Shown: positions 45,694 to 56,273, counted from the stretch's first letter. The stretch is DNA of 64,000 nt from Paenibacillus hexagrammi (GCF_021513275.1 NZ_CP090978.1:3968001-4032000); one strand, 5' to 3'. Notes: generated by a model from the sequence alone, not told the origin. Program-made: numbers and translations.

Positions 45694-45694
45694 G

Positions 45695-47488
45695 TTAATC
45701 ACCTCTCCCTGTATTCGGTATTTTCACTCTTACAATGGTATATACTCCTGCTTCGCTCTCTAATTCCAATCCATAGTTACGGCCGAATTGGAGTACTAGA
45801 CGTCTGTGCACATTACGTAAGCCGAATGTAACCGGCGCTTCATACACCTCATGTGATTGAATGGAAGCCAGTAGCTCTGCCTGTTTCTCCGGATGCATAC
45901 CCGCCCCGTCATCAAATATTTCAAGAATGGCTATGTCCCCCTGCTGAGTTCCAGTAATGCGGATGCTTCCTCTCCCATACTTGCTCTTAATCCCATGATA
46001 GATGGCATTTTCGACAATCGGCTGAAGGGTTAATTTCATAATAGGAAGATGCAGCATGCTTTCTTCAATGTCAATTTCAAAATCAAAATTACCTGTATAT
46101 CGAATATTTTGGATGCTTAAATAGCTCCTGATATGCTCAATTTCTTCCCATAACGAAATGACCTCTCTGCCTTTACTAATGCCGATTCGGAAGAAATGCG
46201 TCAAGGCGCTAACCATCGTGGAGGCTTTTTCCTTTTCATCCAGATCAATCAGATATTTAATGGAACCAAGCGTATTGTAAAGGAAATGAGGCTGAATTTG
46301 CGATTGTAAGGCGATCAGTTCAATCTCTCTTTTTTGCTCCTGTTCGTCCTTCACTTTTTCCAGCAATTCTTTCACAGAAACCACCAGGCTTTCCAGACCA
46401 TGCGCAAGGACACCAAGCTCATTTTGCTCACTCAATTGGAAGCTTACATCTAAGTTGCCTTGCCGAACTCGCTTCACTTGTTGTGATAAATAACGGATTG
46501 GATTTGTCAAACTGCCGGCAAACATAGTCGCAACGACAATAAAAACTAACAATATAATAGCTACAACAATGAAAGTAATGGTTTTGATTTGGCTTGCTTT
46601 GCTGAGAATATCACTTTGAGGAACGATAGCAGCCAGCTTCCATTTATTTAAAGACAATGACGTGTACTGGATCATCATCGGTTCTCCCGAGTTGCTGCTT
46701 ACCTTGAACTCACCGTTTTGCTCTCCATTATTCTTAATCTGATCTATGACGCTATCACTTATCGCATATTCTGAAGCTAACTCCTTCGAATACATAACGC
46801 CATCCGTACTGATTAGAGCAAGTGTTCCATTTGGACTTACCTTTACATTTCTTAAAATATTTAAAAGATACGATTCCTTCATGTTGATCAGACTAATTGC
46901 ACTCACATTGGACTCTGCGTTTCCATAAATTTTAAACACACTCATGACTTTACGCGGCTGAACCGTGTTAAACACTTCATCGTCATGTGTATTAAGCCAA
47001 TAGTAACCGTTTACACTCTCCTTATTTTGAAAGCGTTTGATCCATTCCTGCAGATTGATTCCGATACTTCGAGGTATAAAAAATTCTTCCTTCATATGAA
47101 ACGTGCGCCCATTATTAAAAGTAACGAAAATGGAATCGATCATTTCATCATAATTGTGATACGAGATATCAAATTGCCGATGAAGCTCAATGAGATCATC
47201 ATATCGATGTCCGTCAACATCTTGGTCGGTATTGGACAATATATTTTGAAAAGCTGAATTATTCTCGATAATGACTAGCTGTGCAAATACAGCATGAAAC
47301 TTATCATTCAAAAATACACCTGTTTGCTCAAGCGTGTCATTCAATAGAAAATACGCGTTTCTTTCTAACTGCTTGACTGCCGTATAATAAGAAAAATACC
47401 CCGTGAGAATCACCGAGGATACCAGAATCGGTAAAAAATAAAGAAGCAGCTTTACTTTAATGGGCCTTCTTGAGAGATAAGAGATCAT
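45695..47488 (-). CDS. YesM-type sensor histidine kinase
   Basis: The 597-residue membrane kinase has a membrane helix near residues 13-32, an extracellular sensor of about 260 residues, a second helix (about 300-325), HAMP, a His-kinase domain with the phospho-His in QSQIQPHFLYNTLGSIKYL, and a HATPase with QPIVENAIYHGI and DDGAGM. GGAGG precedes the ATG. In this family the external domain senses sugars or polysaccharide fragments, sometimes through a binding lipoprotein. One (47632) is encoded just upstream. Confidence 0.94.
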   Translation of the reverse strand: MISYLSRRPIKVKLLLYFLPILVSSVILTGYFSYYTAVKQLERNAYFLLNDTLEQTGVFLNDKFHAVFAQLVIIENNSAFQNILSNTDQDVDGHRYDDLIELHRQFDISYHNYDEMIDSIFVTFNNGRTFHMKEEFFIPRSIGINLQEWIKRFQNKESVNGYYWLNTHDDEVFNTVQPRKVMSVFKIYGNAESNVSAISLINMKESYLLNILRNVKVSPNGTLALISTDGVMYSKELASEYAISDSVIDQIKNNGEQNGEFKVSSNSGEPMMIQYTSLSLNKWKLAAIVPQSDILSKASQIKTITFIVVAIILLVFIVVATMFAGSLTNPIRYLSQQVKRVRQGNLDVSFQLSEQNELGVLAHGLESLVVSVKELLEKVKDEQEQKREIELIALQSQIQPHFLYNTLGSIKYLIDLDEKEKASTMVSALTHFFRIGISKGREVISLWEEIEHIRSYLSIQNIRYTGNFDFEIDIEESMLHLPIMKLTLQPIVENAIYHGIKSKYGRGSIRITGTQQGDIAILEIFDDGAGMHPEKQAELLASIQSHEVYEAPVTFGLRNVHRRLVLQFGRNYGLELESEAGVYTIVRVKIPNTGRGD

Positions 47489-47568
47489 AGGTTCCTCCGC
47501 ATGTTACCTTACTTTATGACATAAATTATACATCCAACCTATCTTCCAAATCTATTCCCACTCGTTTG

Positions 47569-47608
47569 AAAAACAAAGGACGAGCCCTTGTCAATTTCAA
47601 GGACTCGC
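47569..47608 (-). terminator. Terminator after the sugar-binding protein gene
   Basis: Minus-strand stem CGAGTCCTTG/CAAGGGCTCG followed by TTTGTTTTTC, in the 143-bp gap between the binding-protein gene and the kinase gene. Confidence 0.8.
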
Positions 47609-47631
47609 CTGCAATGCCTATGCCCGATGCA

Positions 47632-48999
47632 TTACTTCGATTTATTTGCAGCATCAAAATCTGCCTTTTCTTTCTCTAATTGCTTTGCCCATTCATCCAG
47701 CAGTTCCTTGGCTGTCATTTTCTTCGCCATGACCTTCTGAATCATCGGTGCCATATTCGTCTGAACTTTGTTATAACCAGGCAAGTATACAGGATTATCC
47801 GTAAACTTGGTATCCGGGGAGCTCATCAGATCAGCACCGGTTTTGATGTAAGGAACCTTCTGAATCCAATCATCTTTGAGCGCGTCTAGGTACGTCGGAA
47901 TTTCTCCGTACAGCTGGCCATAGGGACTGTCAGAGTTGGAGACAAAGTAAGTCATAAACTTCCAAGCCGCATCCTTATTCTTAGAAGTCTTCAGCATCAT
48001 CATAACCGATGGTGTAACTCCAGGCTGCACGTTCGTACCTTGTAGGCTAGTTGGAAACGGTGTTGCTGTAAATTTAGTTAAATCGTTGTTAAACGCCTTA
48101 TTTTGTGCGCTTGCGGAACCAAGATTGTGGAAAATCATGCCGACTTTACCGGATTGGAAGGACGCCGCTAACTCCGTCCAGCCCTTGTTCAAATCATCCT
48201 CTGGTGTGAGCACATTGTAATTACCCAGGTATTTTTCCAGAAACTCAACATGCTTGGGATCGTTAATCGTAGCCTTGCCATCTTTCGTAAAGTAGTTCGT
48301 AATGCCAGAATATGAATACATCAAATACTCCAGTGTAGTCGCACTGCCAGCCCCGCCGCGAATCGAATATCCATAACGATCTTTGGATTTGTCAGTCAGC
48401 TTTTTAGCAGCTTCAAAGAAATTATTCCAATCGCCTTGAACCGGAAGGTTAGCCTCCTTCAACCAGTCTGGACGAACCCACTCTACCCATGGCAGAACAG
48501 CGTAAGGAAGTCCATACAGCTTTCCGCCAACCGGGTCTGCAGCCTTCATAGAAGCGATCGAACCCGTCGTAATCTTGTCCTTTTTGTCCCAGTTCGACAT
48601 GTAAGTATCCAGCGGCTCTAACACATCGCGTCCAATAAAGTCAGATGTGAAGTTGTTGATAATATCCGGACCTTCTCCTGCCGCGATGGATACATTCAGC
48701 TTTTGAATATAACCATTCAGGTCGCCCGGCACCCCTAAATAATTGACCGTAATATTCGGATTCTTTGCCATAAAATCTTTCACAACGCCTTGCCAGAAAG
48801 CATCACGTTCCGGTGTCGTTGCCGCCGCCCAAAATGTAATGGTTGTTTTCTTGCCCGCATCCGATACGGCTGCACTCGAACTAGGTTGAGCACTTGCACT
48901 AGATGTGGAATCAGACCCATTTGATCCGCACCCGGTTAAAACGCTTCCAACTAACATGACAGAAGCCATGGCAAGTCCCAATTTCTTCTTTTGTAACAT
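47632..48999 (-). CDS. Sugar ABC transporter substrate-binding lipoprotein (family 1)
   Basis: The 455-residue protein has a lipoprotein signal (lipobox VLTGC near residue 24), a Ser/Ala-rich spacer, and a solute-binding fold of the MsmE/UgpB kind (TTITFWAAATTPERDAFWQGVVKDF, then IAAGEGPDIINNF). It would capture oligosaccharides outside the membrane for the two permeases at 42458-44240. It is the first gene of the pectin locus on the minus strand and is separated from the kinase by a terminator, which would let it be made in excess. The ligand is inferred to be pectin-derived from context only. Confidence 0.93.
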   Translation of the reverse strand: MLQKKKLGLAMASVMLVGSVLTGCGSNGSDSTSSASAQPSSSAAVSDAGKKTTITFWAAATTPERDAFWQGVVKDFMAKNPNITVNYLGVPGDLNGYIQKLNVSIAAGEGPDIINNFTSDFIGRDVLEPLDTYMSNWDKKDKITTGSIASMKAADPVGGKLYGLPYAVLPWVEWVRPDWLKEANLPVQGDWNNFFEAAKKLTDKSKDRYGYSIRGGAGSATTLEYLMYSYSGITNYFTKDGKATINDPKHVEFLEKYLGNYNVLTPEDDLNKGWTELAASFQSGKVGMIFHNLGSASAQNKAFNNDLTKFTATPFPTSLQGTNVQPGVTPSVMMMLKTSKNKDAAWKFMTYFVSNSDSPYGQLYGEIPTYLDALKDDWIQKVPYIKTGADLMSSPDTKFTDNPVYLPGYNKVQTNMAPMIQKVMAKKMTAKELLDEWAKQLEKEKADFDAANKSK

Positions 49000-49104
49000 A
49001 CATGTTCCCCCTCAACTTCGTATTTGTGACTAAAGATGATGTCTTCGTCTTGAATTCAGTCTATCTGAAGCAGTTGGCTTTTTATATAAAATAATTAACA
49101 CACT

Positions 49105-49125
49105 TTGTTTGATTTCTTCAAACAA
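49105..49125. promoter_or_regulatory. Inverted repeat between the binding-protein and SDR genes
   Basis: Arms TTGTTTGA and TCAAACAA are exact complements with a 5-nt spacer, 106 bp upstream of the binding-protein start and also 106 bp upstream of the SDR start. It is an operator-like site for an unknown regulator. Confidence 0.45.
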
Positions 49126-49230
49126 TGATCCCATGCAAAAAAACACAACCTACGATTCAATTCGTCACTCACCCATTTCAGAAGCAAGAATAATGTAATA
49201 ATAGTGAACTCTGAATTGGAGGGAAACCTA

Positions 49231-50130
49231 TTGTATTCCCATGGACCACAAGTGACAAAATGCGAGGAAATCCCGGTCGAGTTTCCGTATCAATACCAAC
49301 CCGGACAGCCGGGTTTGGAATATGTAATGGTGCCTCGGCCCGTATCGGAGCCGCCCGGAGCAACTGGATCGGGTAAGCTGCACAATAAGGTTGCGATCAT
49401 TACCGGGGGGGACAGCGGAATTGGTCGGGCGGTTGCCTATTTATTTGCCCGAGAAGGCGCGGATATTGCTGTTGTATACCTTAATGAACACGCTGATGCT
49501 ATAGAGACACAGGAGAGAATCCAGCAAATGGGCCGCCGCTGCTTGACGATTGCCGGGGATATAGGTGATGAAACATTCTGCAAAGAGGCCGTCGCACACA
49601 CCTTGTCCAGATTCGGACGAGTCGATATCTTAATCAACAATGCGGCGGAACTTCTTTATGAAAAGGACATAACGGATCTCTCATCCGAGCAGCTGTTGCG
49701 GATCTTCCAGACGAATATATTCTCCTGTTTTTATTTTACGAAAGCTGTACTTCCTTACATGCAGCCGGGCAGCGCCATCATCAATACGAGCTCCCTCGCA
49801 GCGGATAAAGGCTATTCAGGAATGGCTAGCTACTCCGCCTCGAAAGGTGCTGTTAGCGCACTAACCCGTTCATTAGCGGTTTCACTTGCTGATCGGGGCA
49901 TCCGGGTCAATGCCGTGGCACCTGGTCGAACATGGACTCCTCTAATCCCTTCATCCCTTCCGCCTGAATATTACATGTTTTATGGGTCTTTCCATAATTC
50001 TGGACCTATCAAAAGAGCAGCACAGCCTTACGAAATCGCCCCTATCTATTTGTACTTGGCATCGGAAGATTCCCGTTTCGTAATCGGTCAGACCATCCAT
50101 GTGAACGGTGGAGAATATTTGGGCTTATGA
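49231..50130 (+). CDS. Short-chain dehydrogenase/reductase
   Basis: TTG 49231 is the likely start because GGAGGG lies 8 nt upstream; a GTG at 49204 lies before that site. The 299-residue enzyme has an extended N-terminal arm, then the Rossmann motif TGGDSGIGR, NNAA, the catalytic Ser in NTSSLAA and YSASK (Tyr/Lys). This arrangement resembles the general-stress SDR group (YhdF/YdaD-like) of Bacillus. It acts in the cytoplasm with NAD(P). The substrate is unknown. It is divergent from the pectin locus. Confidence 0.92.
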   Translation: MYSHGPQVTKCEEIPVEFPYQYQPGQPGLEYVMVPRPVSEPPGATGSGKLHNKVAIITGGDSGIGRAVAYLFAREGADIAVVYLNEHADAIETQERIQQMGRRCLTIAGDIGDETFCKEAVAHTLSRFGRVDILINNAAELLYEKDITDLSSEQLLRIFQTNIFSCFYFTKAVLPYMQPGSAIINTSSLAADKGYSGMASYSASKGAVSALTRSLAVSLADRGIRVNAVAPGRTWTPLIPSSLPPEYYMFYGSFHNSGPIKRAAQPYEIAPIYLYLASEDSRFVIGQTIHVNGGEYLGL

Positions 50131-50168
50131 TCATGTGAAGCTAGGCAGGAAGTTCGTTAGTGGTATGC

Positions 50169-50203
50169 AAAAAAGCTCACGGAATAGGCGTCCGGAGCTT
50201 TTT
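50169..50203. terminator. Bidirectional terminator between SDR and membrane-protein genes
   Basis: Inverted repeat AAAAAGCTC(a)CGGA ... TCCG-GAGCTTTTT between convergent genes. Confidence 0.85.
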
Positions 50204-50708
50204 ATGCTTTCTTCCGCAGGGGGAGATGATTTCCAATAAAATGGTAAACCTTTATTAAAATCAAAGCGGATACCGGATACACCGGGATTGAATAGTATAA
50301 CTTCCAACCGGTATATACAAAAAAACCGTTCAAAATTTGCAGCCATTCAAAGAATATCGAAAACGCAGTCCATCCGGCTATATAGAACACGAGACGCATC
50401 CGATTCTTTTTTTCACGCAAGTTCCATTTATCATAAAGAAATAAAAACATAAACGAAAACGGCGTATACAAAAAAACGTGAGCAACTGCCGTTATAGGCT
50501 CGTAAGTAGTATTATCACCACAGTAATAGAGCTCAAACGGCGGTGCGGCTAGCTCATAATCAGAGCTGGCAACAAACGCGACATTAAACGTCCAAAGGAT
50601 GACGATAGTGATAGCGTCAAAATGCTTTCGTATCCTGAAGAACACGGTCATCGCTATAACCGAGCAAATAACTATGAACCATTCGTTCCAATCAACATGG
50701 AAATTCAT
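50202..50708 (-). CDS. Small integral membrane protein, CBO0543-like
   Basis: The 168-residue protein is mostly hydrophobic with about five predicted membrane helices and the pattern FSIFFEWLQILNGFFVYTGWKLYYS, seen in the uncharacterised CBO0543-type membrane proteins of spore-forming Firmicutes. Its ATG overlaps the stop of the upstream gene, so the two form a pair. The function is unknown. Confidence 0.65.
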   Translation of the reverse strand: MNFHVDWNEWFIVICSVIAMTVFFRIRKHFDAITIVILWTFNVAFVASSDYELAAPPFELYYCGDNTTYEPITAVAHVFLYTPFSFMFLFLYDKWNLREKKNRMRLVFYIAGWTAFSIFFEWLQILNGFFVYTGWKLYYSIPVYPVSALILIKVYHFIGNHLPLRKKA

Positions 50709-51181
50709 GTTTTATCGTATCCCTTATAAAATTTCCCGCGAAAGACCATTTGGATCATCATCATCAACATCAAATAACCTATCCAAAATATGCCGGACCC
50801 TAACAAATACGGTCCCACGTGTTTAAAAACGCCCAGCCAATCGGAAATCCATTCTAAACCAAGCAAAAGAATCGAATACTTGATGATTATCCAGGCTTTT
50901 TTGATTTTGGATGAAGCAGCGGCAATTTCATGTAAACAAAACAGTGTAACGATTGGATACAGCACTAGGCGTATAAGCACATCCGAAAGCTCATGGACAA
51001 CCGTCGGCGGACTCAAGACAATTTTTGTATTCATCGTAAAAATAGCCGATCGGTTTTGAATCAGTAAAGAAGCTAAGCACCAGTAAAAAAAGATTTCTAA
51101 CGAATGTAAATGTTTGTTTTGATATTTCAAAAAGTAAACAAATACGAACAGACTAACGGAGCTATACAATAATAAAAGCAT
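50705..51181 (-). CDS. Small integral membrane protein, paralogue of its neighbour
   Basis: The 158-residue protein has about five predicted helices and the similar segment LLGLEWISDWLGVFKHVGPYLLGSG in the position of the FEWLQ region of the next gene. It probably belongs to the same CBO0543-like group. No known function. The 4-bp overlap with the downstream gene suggests the two proteins act together. Confidence 0.62.
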   Translation of the reverse strand: MLLLLYSSVSLFVFVYFLKYQNKHLHSLEIFFYWCLASLLIQNRSAIFTMNTKIVLSPPTVVHELSDVLIRLVLYPIVTLFCLHEIAAASSKIKKAWIIIKYSILLLGLEWISDWLGVFKHVGPYLLGSGIFWIGYLMLMMMIQMVFRGKFYKGYDKT

Positions 51182-51187
51182 AGGAGC

Positions 51188-51406
51188 TCACTTCCTGGAA
51201 ATCTTATGCATGTATTGTTTTCTGGTTTTCATTTCCTTATACCTTATCCCACGAGGAAACACATAACTTTGCCCGGCTTCCGCCGTGAATTCAATGATTT
51301 GGCCGTCCGCGAGTCCTTTGATTCGGCATGCACCGCCAACGTTTGATGTTACTTTGGCTTCAACGACGATGCTTTCCGCCCAACGAATATCCACTGTGTA
51401 CCCCCC
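51188..51406 (-). CDS. GH95 enzyme, C-terminal fragment after a frameshift
   Basis: The frame reads [31 protein letters not shown] and further beta strands, the normal C-terminal domain of GH95 enzymes. It joins the end of the upstream frame (GLRARGG) if one C is removed from the C-run at 51401-51407. It is not an independent gene; an internal ATG at 51436 is a chance start. Confidence 0.85.
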   Translation of the reverse strand, partial: GGYTVDIRWAESIVVEAKVTSNVGGACRIKGLADGQIIEFTAEAGQSYVFPRGIRYKEMKTRKQYMHKISRK

Positions 51407-53510
51407 CGCGAGCTCTAAGTCCCCGGACATACCCATCTTTCCACTCCCGCGGCAGCGCCGGCAGCAAGTGGATCACGCCTGAGTGACTCTGAAGCAGCAT
51501 CTCCGCAATACCAGCTGCTCCCCCAAAGTTCCCGTCAATCTGAAACGGCGGATGGTTATCAAGAAGATTGGGCAATGTGGAATGCCCAAGAAGAGCCATC
51601 ACATTTTCGTATGCTTTGTTGGCATCATGAAGCCGCGCCCAGAAGTTGATGATCCATGCACGGCTCCAGCCCGTATGCCCTCCTCCATTAGCAAGCCTCC
51701 GCTCCAGGGTAACCCGCGCCGCTTTGGCAAACTCGGGTGTCTTCTCGACTGTAAATTGATCACCGGGATACAAACCGAACAGATGGGATACGTGCCGATG
51801 CCCGGGTTCAGCTTCCTCGTAATCCTCCATCCATTCCTGAATTTGCCCATGTTTGCCAATCGCCGGCTGCGGAAGCCGGGTCAAGGTCATCTTGAGTTCT
51901 TCACTGAATGGCTCGTCGATTGCAAGAATCTGTGTGCTTTCGATACAGGCGTCGAATAGTGCACGGATAATTTGAAAATCCATGGAAGCCCCGGCACAGA
52001 GGACACCGGACTCGCCATTCGGCAGCCTATATGTATTTTCCGGCGAGACCGAAGGACATGTGATCAGTTGTCCATCTGGCCCCTCGATTAGATAATCCTG
52101 CAAAAATTCCGCCGCCTCCTTCATGATCGGATACATCCGGGCGAGAAATTCTGCATCTTGGCCGTAGAGGAAGTGTTCCCACAGATGCAGGCACAGCCAG
52201 GCAGCGCCCATCGGCCAGAAGGAAGCCGGCAAATACGTATCCTGAGGAGCCGTATCTGCCCATAGGTCCGTATTATGATGAGCGGTAAAGCCGCGGCAAC
52301 CGTACATGGTCCTCGCCGTTATCCGCCCGGGCTCTCTCATCCGTTCAATCAAGTCAAATAGAGGCAGATGGCATTCGGCTACATTTCCCGCTTCGGCAAT
52401 CCAGTAATTCATTTGCGTATTAATATTAATTGTGAACTTACTGTCCCAAGGGGGAAGGAAGTGATCGTTCCAGATCCCCTGAAGATTTGCTGGAAGGGAG
52501 CCCGGACGGCTTGAAGAAATCAGCAGATAGCGGCCAAATTGAAAATAAAGGGCAACCAGGCCCGGATCATCATGTCCTTGAAGAATCCGTTCCAAGCGTT
52601 CCTTTGTTGGAAGGCGATCCGCTTCCCCTGTATCTTTTGACAGCCTTAGTTCCACTCGGTCGAAGAGTGAACGGTAATCATATATATGCCGTTCGAGCAG
52701 AGACTTAAAGGAATGCTTCATTGCCGATTCAATCTGTTCCATGCAGACGGCCTCGGGATCCGCAAATCGGAACGTAGTCCCCGCAGCTAAGAACAGAACG
52801 GCTTCATCCGCTTGCTCTACAATCAGATGGTCGCCGATCGTCTTATGAGCTCCGCCTTTGACCGAGGCCTTCAGCAGTGCGCAGAACTGTTCACCGCCTT
52901 CCCCTCCGCTATGTCCGGACATGATGAGGCCGTCTTGCTGCCATTTCCCCGTCTTTTCGACGTATCTCCACGAACCCCGATCAAACCTCGCCTTGAAGGT
53001 GATCGAGCCGGGTGTGCTTGCGGATAACCGAATGACCAGCACCTGATCTGGATAGCTGGCAAATATTTCGCGCAAGTACCGTACGCCTTGAAGCTCATAT
53101 TCAACCCGCGCGATTCCACGGTCCAGATCTAACTCCCGGACATAATGTTCAGGCTTATCCTCATGTTTCGCAAAGGATAAACGTAGATCGCCCAGCGGTA
53201 AATAATGGCGTTGCGACTCAGGCAGGCCCGGCATGGCCATGGCTGCTAGCTCCTGTGCCTCTTGAAGCTTGCCTGCAAGAATCAACTCCCTAATCCGAGG
53301 AAGATTCGGCAGCGCATCGGGATTGTTACGATCACGCGGTCCGCCATACCATACCGAATCCTCGTTCAGCTGCAGCAGTTCCTTGTCCCATCGGCCAAGC
53401 ACCATGGCGCCTAGCCGGCCGTTGCCGATAGGAAGCGCTTCATTCCATTCGGTTGCGGGTTCTCGAAACCATAACCGCTTGGTTGCGGTAGTTCGTGCTC
53501 TCATTTTCAC
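51360..53510 (-). CDS. GH95 alpha-L-fucosidase / alpha-L-galactosidase (3' end frameshifted)
   Basis: GTG 53510 follows GGAGG at 6 nt. The protein has no signal peptide. It has the N-terminal beta domain ([42 protein letters not shown]) and the (alpha/alpha)6 catalytic domain with [29 protein letters not shown] and [16 protein letters not shown]. The last native residues are GLRARGG; the following 15 or so are out of frame. Correction gives 773 residues, a normal GH95 length. It would remove terminal fucose or L-galactose from xyloglucan or rhamnogalacturonan fragments. It is divergent from an AraC regulator. Confidence 0.92.
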   Translation of the reverse strand: MKMRARTTATKRLWFREPATEWNEALPIGNGRLGAMVLGRWDKELLQLNEDSVWYGGPRDRNNPDALPNLPRIRELILAGKLQEAQELAAMAMPGLPESQRHYLPLGDLRLSFAKHEDKPEHYVRELDLDRGIARVEYELQGVRYLREIFASYPDQVLVIRLSASTPGSITFKARFDRGSWRYVEKTGKWQQDGLIMSGHSGGEGGEQFCALLKASVKGGAHKTIGDHLIVEQADEAVLFLAAGTTFRFADPEAVCMEQIESAMKHSFKSLLERHIYDYRSLFDRVELRLSKDTGEADRLPTKERLERILQGHDDPGLVALYFQFGRYLLISSSRPGSLPANLQGIWNDHFLPPWDSKFTININTQMNYWIAEAGNVAECHLPLFDLIERMREPGRITARTMYGCRGFTAHHNTDLWADTAPQDTYLPASFWPMGAAWLCLHLWEHFLYGQDAEFLARMYPIMKEAAEFLQDYLIEGPDGQLITCPSVSPENTYRLPNGESGVLCAGASMDFQIIRALFDACIESTQILAIDEPFSEELKMTLTRLPQPAIGKHGQIQEWMEDYEEAEPGHRHVSHLFGLYPGDQFTVEKTPEFAKAARVTLERRLANGGGHTGWSRAWIINFWARLHDANKAYENVMALLGHSTLPNLLDNHPPFQIDGNFGGAAGIAEMLLQSHSGVIHLLPALPREWKDGYVRGLRARGGVHSGYSLGGKHRR

Positions 53511-53672
53511 AATACTCCTCCCCTATTCGCAATTCACGATCCTTTCATTTCTTGCAAAGACGAACAACTTTTCAAACTAGAAAAGTAACGAATCCTTTGG
53601 TAAAGTGAGAAAGACAAGGACTATACAATTATTTCCTCATATGATGGAACAAACCTTCGTGGAGGGGTACGG

Positions 53673-54443
53673 ATGACCCATATTTATTATGTTGAATGCA
53701 ATACTACGCACGCGAGCAATTTTGTTATCGACGTTCCCGTGGGATATCACTGGCTCCTTGTCCTAACGAAGACTCCCGCCCAATTCTGGGTCGATAACCA
53801 GCTCAAGGAATACCCTGCTCATTGCGCTGTTCTTTACCGCCCTCAGCAGAAGGTCTATTATCAGGCCTGTGCCGATCATTTCGTCAATGATTGGATACGC
53901 TTCGAGACAAATGAATTCTATATAACGGAATCACCGCTTCCATCGGGCGTTCCATTTTCCTTAGAAGACCCGGACTACTGCAGCAAGCTATTCGAACTGT
54001 TAGTCATCGAACATAACTTTACTCGCGGTTACAAAGAATCTTCCATTGACTGTTTGTTAAGGACGATGTTCAACCAGCTGCTGGAATCCTACTTTCATGC
54101 TGAAATCACTCCCCAATACTACAATCTATTGAGACTTCGCACCGCTATCCAAACCAATCCGAGCGATTATTGGACCGTTTCGAAAATGGCGGAAAACCTT
54201 CGAATCAGCCCCGGTTATCTTCAAAGCATCTACAAAAAAACGTTTGGAATTTCCTGCATGGATGACGTCATCAACAGCCGCATTCGATTAGCCAAGGAAC
54301 ATTTAATGCACAGCACTCAAACCATAGCTGAAATCGCTGCGCGGTGCGGATATCAAAATGTGGAGCATTTCTGCAGACAATTCAAGCAAATGACAGGAGA
54401 TACACCAAGACACTACCAGAAGTGCACAAAAAAATGGATTTAA
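53673..54443 (+). CDS. AraC-family transcriptional regulator
   Basis: The 256-residue protein has an N-terminal cupin-like sensor half (about 1-150, with YPAHCAVLYRPQQKVYYQA) and a C-terminal double HTH (WTVSKMAENLRISPGYLQSIYKKTFGI, then IAEIAARCGYQNVEHFCRQFKQMTGDTPRHY). GGAGGGG precedes the ATG. Its divergent position, 162 bp from the GH95 gene, suggests it controls that gene and possibly the adjacent arabinan operon. The sugar ligand is unknown. Confidence 0.92.
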   Translation: MTHIYYVECNTTHASNFVIDVPVGYHWLLVLTKTPAQFWVDNQLKEYPAHCAVLYRPQQKVYYQACADHFVNDWIRFETNEFYITESPLPSGVPFSLEDPDYCSKLFELLVIEHNFTRGYKESSIDCLLRTMFNQLLESYFHAEITPQYYNLLRLRTAIQTNPSDYWTVSKMAENLRISPGYLQSIYKKTFGISCMDDVINSRIRLAKEHLMHSTQTIAEIAARCGYQNVEHFCRQFKQMTGDTPRHYQKCTKKWI

Positions 54444-54450
54444 AAAAGAA

Positions 54451-54489
54451 CACCCGATCTTTCCAGAGGGAAGTCGGGTGAGGCTTTTA
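54451..54489. terminator. Bidirectional terminator after the AraC gene
   Basis: Arms CACCCGA(t)CTTTCC and GGAAG-TCGGGTG surround an AGAG loop, with A-rich sequence before and TTTT after, between convergent genes. Confidence 0.85.
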
Positions 54490-54491
54490 TT

Positions 54492-54782
54492 TCAATGAGA
54501 TAACAACATGTCATTCTCGACACTCCATTTGGATCCACCGGGGTGCGGACAATCTTTCTCAAGCAATTTTCCGCGCACCTCCACTAGGCAGCCACAGTGC
54601 TTGCATGTCGTTTCGTATTCCAACGATGGGCAAGCGCGGCAAACGTCGACCCGGGAGCTATATGCCTCTTCACTCACAAAAGCAAAGCCCTTACCATTCA
54701 TCGCTGCAAGCAATCGATTGATCTGATCGCGCGTCACTTGCACGTTAGACGAGCAGCCCTTACATCCTGCGTTCCCTCTCAT
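54492..54782 (-). CDS. Small Cys-rich protein (DUF6171-like)
   Basis: The 96-residue protein has paired cysteines GCKGC near the N-terminus, then CRAC, CKHCGC and a final CPHPGGSKW. This pattern suggests a zinc ribbon and matches small DUF6171-type proteins as far as can be judged by eye. It follows GH51 by 3 bp with no clear ribosome binding site of its own, so translation is probably coupled. The role is unknown. Confidence 0.65.
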   Translation of the reverse strand: MRGNAGCKGCSSNVQVTRDQINRLLAAMNGKGFAFVSEEAYSSRVDVCRACPSLEYETTCKHCGCLVEVRGKLLEKDCPHPGGSKWSVENDMLLSH

Positions 54783-54785
54783 AGA

Positions 54786-56273
54786 CTAGGAACGCAGCGT
54801 TAGTACAACGACGGACATCGGAGGCAGCGTCGCCGTCAAGCCTTCGCCACTTATATCCGTTACTCCGCTGAATTCCGTCGGTTTCACGGTCTCCGGCTGC
54901 TCGAACGTGTTATGTGCGTTCATGTCTGCATGTGTCAGAATTCGCCCGCTGACGTTCATCGTCCCGTCCAATCCGCGAAGTCGCAGCGAAACCGGCACAG
55001 CCTGGTTCGGATTAACATTGCATAGGCTGATGTCGATTGTACCGTCCGCACGCTTCGATGCGGAGGCGCTGACCTGCGGAATCGTCTCTTCACCTACCCG
55101 GTATTCACCTGCAGTGAGATGAAGCTCAAGCGCTTGCGCATCCTGATGCACCTTGAACATTTCAAATACATGGTACGTCGGCGTCAATATCATCTTGGCC
55201 CCTTCTGTCAAAATCATCGCCTGCAGCACGTTAACGGTTTGCGCGATATTCGCCATGTGGACGCGGTTACAATGCTTCTGGAAAATGTGGAAATGAAGCC
55301 CTGCAACCAATGCATCCCGCAGGGAATTCTGCTGGTACAGAAATCCGGGGTTCGAGCCCGGCTCTACCTGGAACCAGGTTCCCCACTCGTCCACAATTAA
55401 GCCGACCCTTTTCTTCGGGTCATACTGGTCCATGATGGCGGAGTGGCGCGTAATCAGCTCGTCCATGCGCAAAGCCAGCTGCATGGTCTCAAACCATTCC
55501 GCTTCGGCGAATCCGATTGCCGGACGTTTCACCTCAAATCCGCCAGGCACTGTGTAGTTGTGCACACTGAGGCCATCCATATGTCCGGTTGCCTCGCGCA
55601 TCAACACCTCCGTCCAGCGATAATCGTCTCCATTGGCACCGCCGGCAATTTTATAAATGCGGTTGCCGCCGTAGCTTCGAACATAGGTCTGATAGCGGCG
55701 ATACTCGTCCGCATAATATTCGGCCCTCATATTCCCGCCGCAGCCCCAATTCTCGTTACCTACACCAAAGTATTTCAGCTTCCAAGGCTTCTCTCGTCCG
55801 TTCGCCTTCCGCCAGTTAGCCATCGGTGACTCACCTTCAAAGGTCATATATTCGACCCATTCCTGCATCTCCTGAACCGAGCCGCTTCCGACGTTACCGC
55901 AAATATATGGCTCCGTGCCAAGCAGCTCGCATAGATCGAAGAACTCGTGCGTGCCGAAGTGGTTATTTTCCACAACTCCGCCCCAATGCGTATTGACCAT
56001 GCGTTTGCGCTGCTCCCTCGGACCAATCCCGTCCTTCCAGTGGTACTCATCGGCAAAGCAGCCGCCCGGCCAGCGAAGCACTGGAATGCTGAGCTGGCGC
56101 AGCGCCTCCAGGACGTCGTTCCGAATGCCTCGAGTATTCGGAATCGGTGAATCCTCGCCAACCCAAATACCCTCATAAATACATCTGCCGAGATGCTCAG
56201 CGAAGTGACCGTAAATATGCCGGCTGATCGTGCCGACCTCCAGATCCGTATTAACAGTAACTGTTGTGTTCAT
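54786..56273 (-). CDS. abfA: Alpha-L-arabinofuranosidase, GH51
   Basis: The 495-residue cytoplasmic enzyme has [41 protein letters not shown], the acid/base Glu in [13 protein letters not shown], and the nucleophile Glu in IVDEWGTWF, followed by a C-terminal beta-sandwich. This is the standard GH51 layout and length. It releases terminal arabinofuranose from arabinan or arabinoxylan oligosaccharides. AGGAG precedes the ATG. It is downstream of the esterases in the same operon, after a hairpin. Confidence 0.97.
   Translation of the reverse strand: MNTTVTVNTDLEVGTISRHIYGHFAEHLGRCIYEGIWVGEDSPIPNTRGIRNDVLEALRQLSIPVLRWPGGCFADEYHWKDGIGPREQRKRMVNTHWGGVVENNHFGTHEFFDLCELLGTEPYICGNVGSGSVQEMQEWVEYMTFEGESPMANWRKANGREKPWKLKYFGVGNENWGCGGNMRAEYYADEYRRYQTYVRSYGGNRIYKIAGGANGDDYRWTEVLMREATGHMDGLSVHNYTVPGGFEVKRPAIGFAEAEWFETMQLALRMDELITRHSAIMDQYDPKKRVGLIVDEWGTWFQVEPGSNPGFLYQQNSLRDALVAGLHFHIFQKHCNRVHMANIAQTVNVLQAMILTEGAKMILTPTYHVFEMFKVHQDAQALELHLTAGEYRVGEETIPQVSASASKRADGTIDISLCNVNPNQAVPVSLRLRGLDGTMNVSGRILTHADMNAHNTFEQPETVKPTEFSGVTDISGEGLTATLPPMSVVVLTLRS

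Noticed and set aside
47027-47041. cre-like TGAAAGCGTTTGAT inside the sensor kinase gene
   Set aside because: It matches only 11 of 14 positions and lies mid-gene, so it is weaker than the site at 62940.
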